From Flavobacterium aquiphilum (GTDB lineage Bacteria > Bacteroidota > Bacteroidia > Flavobacteriales > Flavobacteriaceae): DNA of 64,000 nucleotides. Each line of letters begins with the position of its first letter. The first letter of the stretch is position 1. The translations under genes and the position numbers were made by a program. The notes beneath the pieces were generated by a model. It did not search any database and was not told where the DNA came from. It saw only the letters and a program-made list of their open reading frames with translations. Below are positions 58,272 through 64,000 of the stretch, piece after piece. The stretch is taken from assembly GCF_027111335.1 (NCBI RefSeq), contig NZ_CP114288.1, positions 2,914,001-2,978,000 of the forward strand, in the 5' to 3' direction.

Positions 58272-59024
58272 CTAAATCGTACGTTTAATTTCTATTGTAT
58301 AGGTAAACCAATCATTTCTATAATAACAGATATTATATTCGATTGGTTTTCTGGCCGTGTCGAGTACTACACGCTTTCTTTCAAGAACAGGCTGATCTTT
58401 TTCAATTTTCAAATTACTAGCAATTTTCTTACTGGCAGCAATGGCTTTGAGCTCTTCCTGTGAATACACGGGAACCACATTGTATTTATTATCCAATATT
58501 TCATATAGTGGGGTTTCAAAATTTTCATCAAGAGAAAGACCTATTCGAGGATGAAAATAGGATTCAAAATAAACCATTGGACTATCGTCAATGCTTCGGA
58601 TTCGTTGTAAAAACATGACTTCGTCTCCTTCGTTTATTTGCAAATGTTTAGCAACTTTGGCACTTGCAGGAACAATTTCAGCATGCAATGAAAGATTTTT
58701 GAATTCCAAGCCCAAATCCTCCATCTCGTGGGTGAAACTCATCCAATTATTAAGATTGGTGCTTATCCGATTTTGAGTAACCCTTGTTCCAGAACCTTTT
58801 TTTCTTTCCAACAATTTTTCATTCACCAAAATAGCAATAGCCTGACGAAGCGTATTGCGGGAAATTCCCCAACGTTTTGCCAAATCGACTTCTTTTGGAA
58901 ATAATTCACCTCCTTTAAATTCCGGAAGTTTAATAAGTTCACGTAATTGTTCTTCCGCTTGTTTATGCAAAGGAATTTTACTGTCATGATCTAGTAACGG
59001 TATATTTTTTAAATGTTCATACAT
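58272..59024 (-). CDS. GntR/HutC-family regulator with UTRA domain
   Basis: 250 residues. An N-terminal winged helix (about 20-85; PLHKQAEEQLRELI, PKEVDLAKRWGISRNTLRQAIAIL, GSGTRV) is followed by a UTRA effector domain (about 95-245; AEIVPASAKVAKHLQINEGDEVMFLQRIR, MVYFESYFHPRIG). Such proteins bind a sugar or sugar phosphate and usually repress. It is first in the minus-strand glycan operon, divergent from the PNGase F gene, so it likely controls both. A TAnnTTTG-like box (CAAATGTA on the plus strand, 59029-59036) ends only 5 bp before the ATG, which would mean an almost leaderless transcript. Confidence 0.92.
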   Translation of the reverse strand: MYEHLKNIPLLDHDSKIPLHKQAEEQLRELIKLPEFKGGELFPKEVDLAKRWGISRNTLRQAIAILVNEKLLERKKGSGTRVTQNRISTNLNNWMSFTHEMEDLGLEFKNLSLHAEIVPASAKVAKHLQINEGDEVMFLQRIRSIDDSPMVYFESYFHPRIGLSLDENFETPLYEILDNKYNVVPVYSQEELKAIAASKKIASNLKIEKDQPVLERKRVVLDTARKPIEYNICYYRNDWFTYTIEIKRTI

Positions 59025-59119
59025 ATGACAAATGTAACATTTTTATTTTATCAAAAAAATTATTTTAAGTAAATATAAATAATTGATATATAGCATATTT
59101 TAGTAATACATTTATTTCC

Positions 59120-59131
59120 TAAAACGTTATA
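59120..59131 (+). promoter_or_regulatory. Weak operator-like site in the divergent region (site D)
   Basis: TAAAACGTTATA differs at one position from the CG-centred palindrome TAAAACGTTTTA. It matches site B at the first seven bases but poorly beyond. Confidence 0.3.
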
Positions 59132-59259
59132 GAGAAATAGTTGATTTTCAGAAAATAAAAATCAAAAAACTCCTTTTCAAGTCATTTTAAAATGATATGT
59201 TCATATTAAAACTTGAATAATTATATACCTTTCTCCTACTATCATATGCACTTATTTAA

Positions 59260-59267
59260 TATATTTG
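59260..59267 (+). promoter_or_regulatory. -7 promoter box of the PNGase F gene
   Basis: TATATTTG matches TAnnTTTG exactly. It lies 78 bp before the ATG and 8 bp before operator-like site B, so the start point would fall next to the site. The -33 element is not obvious. Confidence 0.5.
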
Positions 59268-59275
59268 TTTTTTAA

Positions 59276-59291
59276 TAAAACGATTTAGTAT
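59276..59291 (+). promoter_or_regulatory. Operator-like 16-mer upstream of the PNGase F gene (site B)
   Basis: TAAAACGATTTAGTAT is identical to site A upstream of GH3 and sits 54 bp before the ATG, just downstream of a -7 box. A bound protein here would block initiation. Its CG-centred core suggests a LacI-family rather than GntR-family binder; no LacI gene is in the window. Confidence 0.6.
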
Positions 59292-59345
59292 CTAAGTCAT
59301 AAATATTAGGATACCTCTATCTAACTCACCAAAAAAAAAGAATAG

Positions 59346-61019
59346 ATGAAAAAAAAAGTATTAACCCTGTTGACCGTTTGTGTAATTACTTTGTCATTTG
59401 CACAAAAAATACCGACAGCAATTAAAGTCACCTACCTAAGAACATCGAACGGAAAAGTGACTGAAAATCAAGACCCGATGTTTTTGTTTGCTTCGAAGGA
59501 TTTAAGTTTAATAACAACTGACAAAATCCTGCAGCAAAATGCAAACTTCCCATTTGAACAAACTTTTATCGATTTTAACACCCAAACGATTTCACAATGG
59601 GCACAATTGAAAGGAGGCAAATCTATTCTCAGTAATGATAATGAAGCTTTAGGTAAACAAAAATTTGAATTCAGCTCCGAAACCAAAAAAATCCTGAATT
59701 ATACTTGCAAAAAGGCAACAACCTTTGTCAACTCAAATAAAATTGAAATTTGGTACACCACTGAATTTGGATTGAAAGGAGGGCCTAGTGTTTTGGGACA
59801 AAATTTAGGTTTGGTTCTGGAAACCATTCGTAACGGAAATTCGACTTTGACAGCTACAAAAATTGAAATTTTAAAGACCACTCCTACCCTTCTTGTAATT
59901 CCACAGGTACAAGCTGTTGATCAATTGACTTACAAAGATTTATTATGGAAAAGTCGCTTTGTAAATATTCCGGTTTTTACCAAAGAACAAATTCATTTTG
60001 TTTCGGATGCCAAATCAAATGACAGCATTTATAGATTTGCAAACGGAACTGTAATTGTTCGAAAAATTAAATTCCCTGAAATCAAAAGAGGAAGTTCCAT
60101 TTATGCAGATGTAACCGAGCAATCAAATGGTGATGCTTATGACAGAACCGGTTCGGTTTTTATGATTCCGATGGACAAACAAAAATCTTTTCTTGACGGA
60201 TTAAAAAATGGTATAAAAACCTTACCTGTTTATGAAAATGGAAATGGCAAGAAATACCAAGGCGTTGTTTCTACCAACGAATACACCTCATTATTAGAAA
60301 TGATGCGCTTTTTCACTCCTTTTGGAGTAAAGCATTTCAACTATTTACAACTAAAAAACAAAGTTTGGCAGGATAGTGTTATCTATCGTCAAGACATTTC
60401 ATTATTACAGCCAAAACTAAGTGATCAAGAGGTTTATATTGGAATGTTTATCGGTAATTATGATGCAGGCGGGCACAAAGCGAGTTTAAACATTACGATT
60501 CATGAAGGTGAAGACAACAATACCAAAGCTGATTTTATTTTGCCTCTTTTCAATACGCTGAATGTAATGGAAATGGCGGGACAAGAATATTCAACAATGT
60601 TTGATAACGAAAAAGGGCTCGAAATGACATTTGAAGTGCCTGATGGTTATAGAAATTTCAAATTGAGTTACACTACAACCGGTCACGGAGGTTGGGAAAA
60701 TGGTGATGAGTTTTTGCAGAAAAAAAACACCATTTTGATTGATGGAAAAGAAATTTTTGGATTCACTCCTTGGCGCACCGACTGTGGTTCATACCGATTG
60801 AGTAATCCTGCTTCGGGTAATTTTGGTAACGGATTGTCATCTTCTGACGAAAGCCGATCCAACTGGTGCCCGGGAACAACGACGAATCCAAATTTGATTG
60901 ATTTAGGAAATCTTTCTCCTGGAAAACATACCATCAAAGTATCTATTCCGCTTGGAAAACCTGAAGGGAGTAGCTCAAGTGCGTGGAATGTTTCGGGATT
61001 TTTGATTGGGGAGAAATAA
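59346..61019 (+). CDS. PNGase F-like peptide:N-glycosidase with a GLPGLI-like N-terminus
   Basis: 557 residues with a signal peptide ending LSFAQ (residue 19). Residues 20-200 resemble the GLPGLI family (IDFNTQTISQWAQLKGGKSILS, ILNYTCKKATTFVNSNKIEIWYTTEFGLKGGPSVLGQ). The C-terminal half resembles PNGase F: IGMFIGNYDAGGHKASLNITI, TTTGHGGWENGDEF, FTPWRTDCGSYRL and SRSNWCPGTTTNPNLIDLGNLSPGKH. The WCPG segment matches the one I recall from the Elizabethkingia enzyme. The enzyme would cut the amide between Asn and the first GlcNAc, freeing whole N-glycans for the mannosidases. It is the first gene of the plus-strand side of the locus. Confidence 0.87.
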   Translation: MKKKVLTLLTVCVITLSFAQKIPTAIKVTYLRTSNGKVTENQDPMFLFASKDLSLITTDKILQQNANFPFEQTFIDFNTQTISQWAQLKGGKSILSNDNEALGKQKFEFSSETKKILNYTCKKATTFVNSNKIEIWYTTEFGLKGGPSVLGQNLGLVLETIRNGNSTLTATKIEILKTTPTLLVIPQVQAVDQLTYKDLLWKSRFVNIPVFTKEQIHFVSDAKSNDSIYRFANGTVIVRKIKFPEIKRGSSIYADVTEQSNGDAYDRTGSVFMIPMDKQKSFLDGLKNGIKTLPVYENGNGKKYQGVVSTNEYTSLLEMMRFFTPFGVKHFNYLQLKNKVWQDSVIYRQDISLLQPKLSDQEVYIGMFIGNYDAGGHKASLNITIHEGEDNNTKADFILPLFNTLNVMEMAGQEYSTMFDNEKGLEMTFEVPDGYRNFKLSYTTTGHGGWENGDEFLQKKNTILIDGKEIFGFTPWRTDCGSYRLSNPASGNFGNGLSSSDESRSNWCPGTTTNPNLIDLGNLSPGKHTIKVSIPLGKPEGSSSSAWNVSGFLIGEK

Positions 61020-61020
61020 T

Positions 61021-61055
61021 CCTCTCCCCCAACCCCTCTCCGAAGGAAAGGGGAG
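61021..61055. repeat. CCCCTCTCC / GGAAAGGGG palindromic element
   Basis: CCCCAACCCCTCTCCGAAGG is followed by AAAGGGGAG, giving a G/C-rich hairpin directly after the PNGase F stop. A related shorter form (CCCCTCTCCAAAGGAAATGG) follows the M28 peptidase at about 63814-63834. Confidence 0.5.
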
Positions 61056-61133
61056 CGATGCGGATTCTCGATACAATTTGAAAAGCTAATGTATTTCAAA
61101 TTTACTACCAATGACGTTTTTGTTTGGATAGGG

Positions 61134-61156
61134 CTTCGACTGCGCTCAGCCTGACA
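61134..61156. repeat. CTTCGACTGCGCTCAGCCTG repeat word
   Basis: This G/C-rich word in an AT-rich gap is one I remember as an interspersed intergenic sequence in many Bacteroidota genomes. Only one copy is in the window, so its repeat status rests on recollection. Confidence 0.35.
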
Positions 61157-61254
61157 AAACAAACTTCATTTATATTGCTTTTTTTAGAATAAAAATGATA
61201 TCTAGAACTGACGATAAAAAAAATGATTACTAGAGAAACAAAATGTTGCCTTTC

Positions 61255-61322
61255 AGCCCCGATAGAAACGAAAATCCTTGTGGGCTGGGGTTCAGCCCGC
61301 AAGATTGTAGTGAATAGCGGGA
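61255..61322 (-). repeat. 68-bp REP-like palindromic element, copy 2
   Basis: On the minus strand it opens TCCCGCTATTCACTACAATC, has arms CTTGCGGGCTG and CAGCCCACAAG around the loop AACCC, and ends ATCGGGGCT. Compared with copy 1 at 35362-35429, length, ends and loop are the same. The seven inner stem positions differ on both arms yet still pair, with one G-U. The two copies are in opposite orientation. Confidence 0.8.
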
Positions 61323-61390
61323 ACCATGCTGGCAAAAAAGCCAATTGTTTCTGCTTCAAAAAAATTTAAACTAACTAAACTCTAAATAGA

Positions 61391-62722
61391 ATGAAAAAAA
61401 CAGCACTTTGTTTACTATTCCTATCAATGAATTGGATGGGAATTCTGGCGCAAACATACGCGCCTACTGAGGGGAATTTGAAAAATAGAGCCGCTTTTCA
61501 AGACGATAAATTCGGAATGTTTATTCACTTTGGACCTTACAGTGTTTTGGGTAACGGCGAATGGGTGATGAATAACCAAAACATCAAGGTTACTGAATAC
61601 GGAAGACTTATTAATGTGTTCAATCCGCAAGATTTTGATGCTAAAAAATGGGTAGGAATTGCAAAATCGGCGGGAATGAAATACATCACTTTCACGACAC
61701 GTCACCACGATGGTTTTAGCAATTTTGACACCAAATTATCCGATTGGAAAATTACCAATACGCATTTTAAAAGAGATTTATTAAAAGAATTGGCTGACGA
61801 ATGCCACAAACAAGGCATCAAATTATTTTGCTATTATTCGCTTTTAGACTGGACAAGAACCGATTATCAATACGAAACCGGAAAAACTGGAAAAGGAACA
61901 GGCAGAACCCAAAAAAGTGACTGGGACAGCTACATTCGCTTTATGAAAGGACAATTAACTGAATTATTGAGCAATTACGGTGAAATTAGCGGAATTTGGT
62001 TTGACGGGCATTGGGACCAATTGGATAATGACACAGACAAAACATTACTCTCAAAAGTGAATTGGCATTATGATGAAATCTACAAATTGATTCACTCGTT
62101 GCAACCCAACTGCATGATTTCGAATAATCATCACCTCACTCCCCTTCCTGGAGAAGATTTTCAGGCATTTGAAAAAGACTTGCCAGGTGGAAACACATCT
62201 GGTTTTGGAGGGCAATCGGTTTCTCAATTACCACTGGAAACCTGCGAAACAATGAACAATTCCTGGGGGTTTAATATCAACGACCGGAAATACAAGTCGA
62301 CGAAGGATCTACTGCATTATATGATAAATGCTGCCAGTATGAATGCAAATTTCCTTTTGAATGTTGGTCCTATGGCTGACGGGACAATTCAACCTGAATT
62401 TGTGACTACTCTGAAAGAAATGGGAACTTGGATGGAGAAAAACGGAAATAGCATTTACGGAACCAGAGGCGGCATAATGAAAACCCAAGATTGGGGAGTA
62501 TTTACTGCCAAAGACAAAAATTGGTTTGCGCACATCATCAACGCTCCAAAACAAAATGGTTATATTTTTATCCCGGAAATGAAACAAAAAATCAAAAAAT
62601 GCTATTTGATGGACGGAAAAAAAGAACTGAAATTCAAACAACAACCGGAAGGAACTTTTGTGTATTTGGATGGTGCAAAAATTGACCCGATTGATACGAT
62701 TATCGAAATGGAAATGCAATAG
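61391..62722 (+). CDS. GH29 alpha-L-fucosidase
   Basis: 443 residues with a signal peptide ending GILAQ. GH29 retaining alpha-fucosidases remove fucose from N-glycan cores and antennae. Visible active-site segments: FGMFIHFGPYSVLGNGEWV (His46), FTTRHHDGFSNFDTK (His105-His106), and GEISGIWFDGHWD with the nucleophile Asp205. A C-terminal beta domain follows but is short. It is second on the plus-strand side, after PNGase F, fitting removal of core or antenna fucose from released glycans. Confidence 0.94.
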   Translation: MKKTALCLLFLSMNWMGILAQTYAPTEGNLKNRAAFQDDKFGMFIHFGPYSVLGNGEWVMNNQNIKVTEYGRLINVFNPQDFDAKKWVGIAKSAGMKYITFTTRHHDGFSNFDTKLSDWKITNTHFKRDLLKELADECHKQGIKLFCYYSLLDWTRTDYQYETGKTGKGTGRTQKSDWDSYIRFMKGQLTELLSNYGEISGIWFDGHWDQLDNDTDKTLLSKVNWHYDEIYKLIHSLQPNCMISNNHHLTPLPGEDFQAFEKDLPGGNTSGFGGQSVSQLPLETCETMNNSWGFNINDRKYKSTKDLLHYMINAASMNANFLLNVGPMADGTIQPEFVTTLKEMGTWMEKNGNSIYGTRGGIMKTQDWGVFTAKDKNWFAHIINAPKQNGYIFIPEMKQKIKKCYLMDGKKELKFKQQPEGTFVYLDGAKIDPIDTIIEMEMQ

Positions 62723-62736
62723 TCTTTTATTTTTAA

Positions 62737-62796
62737 ACCATTAAGATATTAAAGAAATTTAAGTTTGCTTCTTTATAAACTTAATATCTTAATGGT
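62737..62796. repeat. 60-bp inverted repeat between fucosidase and peptidase
   Basis: Perfect 16-bp arms ACCATTAAGATATTAA (62737-62752) and TTAATATCTTAATGGT (62781-62796) surround a spacer with further pairing (AAAGAA with TTCTTT). An A-run follows, so on the minus strand it could also end transcripts. Similar ATTAAGA-type palindromes are, from memory, common between flavobacterial genes. Confidence 0.65.
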
Positions 62797-62837
62797 AAAA
62801 AAAAACATAACGGTTAAAACATAACAAATCTCAAATC

Positions 62838-63806
62838 ATGCTTAAAAAAATTCTTTTCTTTTCAGTGATAGCGCTATTAGCAACTGAAAAAGGAACTGCG
62901 CAATCGACATTTTCTGCGGAAAAATTCATGAAACACGATACCTATCTGGCTTCGGATAAACTGGAAGGCCGTCTTGTTGGAACAAAAGGTAACAATGAAG
63001 CAGCAGCTTACATCAAAAAACACTTTAAGAAATTCGGGTTGAAAAAATTAAACAACGATTATTATCAGCCATTCAAGGTTTTTATAAAACCGAATATCAA
63101 TAAGATGAAATCGGATAGCGTAGCTACGCAAAATGTGGTAGGTTTTATCGAAGGTTCGGATGAAAACCTAAAAAAGGAATTCATCGTCATTGGTGCGCAT
63201 TATGATCACTGGGGTTGGGGCGGAACAGGTTCTGGCAGCAAGAAAAAAGACACTCTGGCCATTCATAACGGTGCCGATGACAATGCTTCGGGAGTTTCGG
63301 CATTGCTGTCGATTTTGGAGGAATTCCATAATAAAAAGATTACTACCAAAAGAAGCATTATTTTTATTTCGTTTAGTGGTGAAGAAGAAGGATTATTAGG
63401 ATCCAAATATTTTGTAAATCATCTACCAGTTGATAAAAATTCAGTAAAAGTAATGATCAACATGGATATGGTTGGCCGATTGAACGACAAAAAAGAACTC
63501 TATATGGGAGGTGCTGGTACCTTTCCCGGAGGAGTTGAACTGATGAAAAAACTAGGTGAAGGCAGTGGATTGAATCCTATTGTTTTTGCTGGTGATGTTG
63601 GAGGATCAGATCATGTTACTTTCTATAAAAATGACATTTCGGCAGTTGGGTTACATACAGGCGGACATCCGCAATACCACACGCCCGAAGACGATTCTAC
63701 TTTAATTAACAGTAAAGGAGCTGTTTTAGTTTGTCAATATATTTGCAATGCTTTGATTGCGATTGCTAACTATGAGCAACCATTGACTTTTATAAAGCAA
63801 AATTAA
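62838..63806 (+). CDS. M28-family zinc aminopeptidase
   Basis: 322 residues with a signal peptide ending GTAQ (residue 22). The co-catalytic zinc residues of M28 are visible: His and Asp in IGAHYDHWG and NGADDNASG, the catalytic Glu pair in SGEEEGLLGS, Asp in NMDMVGR, and the last His in GHPQYHTPEDD. It would trim peptides from the protein part of deglycosylated glycoproteins, fitting the neighbouring PNGase F. It lies 115 bp after the fucosidase across an inverted repeat. Confidence 0.94.
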   Translation: MLKKILFFSVIALLATEKGTAQSTFSAEKFMKHDTYLASDKLEGRLVGTKGNNEAAAYIKKHFKKFGLKKLNNDYYQPFKVFIKPNINKMKSDSVATQNVVGFIEGSDENLKKEFIVIGAHYDHWGWGGTGSGSKKKDTLAIHNGADDNASGVSALLSILEEFHNKKITTKRSIIFISFSGEEEGLLGSKYFVNHLPVDKNSVKVMINMDMVGRLNDKKELYMGGAGTFPGGVELMKKLGEGSGLNPIVFAGDVGGSDHVTFYKNDISAVGLHTGGHPQYHTPEDDSTLINSKGAVLVCQYICNALIAIANYEQPLTFIKQN

Positions 63807-63862
63807 ATCCTCACACCGCCCCTCTCCAAAGGAAATGGAAACAGAATGGTTACTGTACTAAA

Positions 63863-63892
63863 AAAAGCGCAAGAAATAAATCTCGCGCTTTT
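63863..63892. terminator. Bidirectional terminator after the M28 peptidase
   Basis: AAAAGCGC..AAGA pairs with TCT..GCGCTTTT around a short loop, with one bulge. A-runs on the left and T-runs on the right suit both the plus-strand peptidase gene and the minus-strand gene entering from the right edge. Confidence 0.7.
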
Positions 63893-63909
63893 CCTTCCAA
63901 CTTTAAGAC

Positions 63910-64000
63910 TTATTTCTTAAACGAAACCGACCATTTTACATCTTTGGAGGTTGGATTTTCCAGAACTAAAACTTTCAATACATCGCTGTCGGGATGGTTT
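63910..64000 (-). CDS. C-terminal end of a minus-strand gene cut by the window edge (partial)
   Basis: A frame open from the window edge reads NHPDSDVLKVLVLENPTS and DVKWSVSFKK, then a TAA at 63910-63912. The regular alternation of hydrophobic and polar residues looks like the last strands of a beta domain. A terminator lies 18 bp beyond the stop. The product cannot be identified from 29 residues. Confidence 0.5.
   Translation of the reverse strand, partial: NHPDSDVLKVLVLENPTSKDVKWSVSFKK

Larger units (their letters stand above)
59025..59345. other. Divergent regulatory region between GntR and the PNGase F gene
   Basis: 321 bp, very AT-rich, no gene. It carries site D (59120-59131), a TATATTTG box (59260-59267) and site B (59276-59291), which is the expected set-up for coordinated control of the two divergent operons. 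Confidence 0.65.
61020..61390. other. Repeat-rich gap between PNGase F and fucosidase genes
   Basis: 371 bp with no gene. It contains three unrelated repeat-like elements: a CCCCTCTCC..GGAAAGGGG palindrome (about 61021-61055), a CTTCGACTGCGCTCAGCCTG motif (about 61134-61156) and the second 68-bp REP-like element (61255-61322). Confidence 0.65.

Noticed and set aside
58271..58290. TAAATCGTACGTTTA at the GntR/ROK junction as a fifth operator
   Set aside because: The half-sites are spaced differently from the TAAAWCGWTTTA set and the sequence encodes the conserved C-terminus of the GntR protein.

Overview
The window looks like chromosome from a member of the Flavobacteriaceae, most likely Flavobacterium or a close relative. 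It is AT-rich, its genes mostly lack strong Shine-Dalgarno sites, and a few promoters carry the Bacteroidota -7 box TAnnTTTG. It also encodes a type IX secretion (T9SS) / gliding-type adhesin with a PorP/SprF partner. No rRNA, tRNA, CRISPR array, prophage or transposase gene was seen.

Layout. (1) 1-2.7 kb: a cytoplasmic-looking M23 protein coupled to an upstream gene cut by the window edge, a DUF6600 Tyr/Trp-rich exported protein, and a DinB-like protein. (2) 3.0-7.3 kb: an anaerobic formate module (pflB, pflA, formate/oxalate-type MFS carrier). (3) 7.4-10.9 kb, minus strand: a polyphosphate operon (SixA-like phosphatase, ppk1, ppx). (4) 10.9-12.1 kb: a gene-poor stretch with a roughly 113-bp tandem repeat. 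(5) 12.1-26.6 kb: a surface adhesin cluster with a 3405-residue SprB-repeat protein, a PorP/SprF-like protein, a small TPR protein and a TPR-propeller-OmpA protein. (6) 26.7-31.0 kb, minus: a CAP lipoprotein, pdxH, rnz, a small conserved gene, pyrB and pyrR. (7) 31.2-33.2 kb: an orphan lipoprotein cassette. (8) 33.6-35.2 kb: an ABC-F protein resembling YbiT.

(9) 35.6-63.8 kb is a large glycan-utilisation locus aimed at mannose-rich N-glycoproteins. On the minus strand, in transcription order, it runs: GntR regulator, a ROK kinase / mannose-6-phosphate isomerase fusion, sugar MFS importer, beta-propeller phosphoesterase, GH38 alpha-mannosidase, GH92 lipoprotein, a frameshifted six-hairpin glycosidase, DUF4838 protein, beta-helix protein, GH3 and a second GH92. 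Divergent on the plus strand are a PNGase F-like amidase, a GH29 fucosidase and an M28 peptidase. Together they could release N-glycans from protein, strip fucose, beta-linked sugars and mannose, import the sugar, phosphorylate it and isomerise it to fructose-6-phosphate. No SusC/SusD pair lies in the window.

The most notable observations are: a shared operator-like sequence (16 bp identical at two sites, related at two more) with a LacI-type CG-centred palindrome in front of three transcription units of the glycan locus; a GH92 enzyme with Gln in place of the expected catalytic Glu, next to a phosphoesterase, which suggests phosphorylated mannans as substrate; a three-part ROK / kinase-like / phosphomannose isomerase fusion; two 68-bp intergenic elements with conserved ends and loop but a covarying stem, in opposite orientations on either side of or within the glycan locus; a probable one-base deletion in a glycosidase; and exact DNA-level duplications inside the adhesin.
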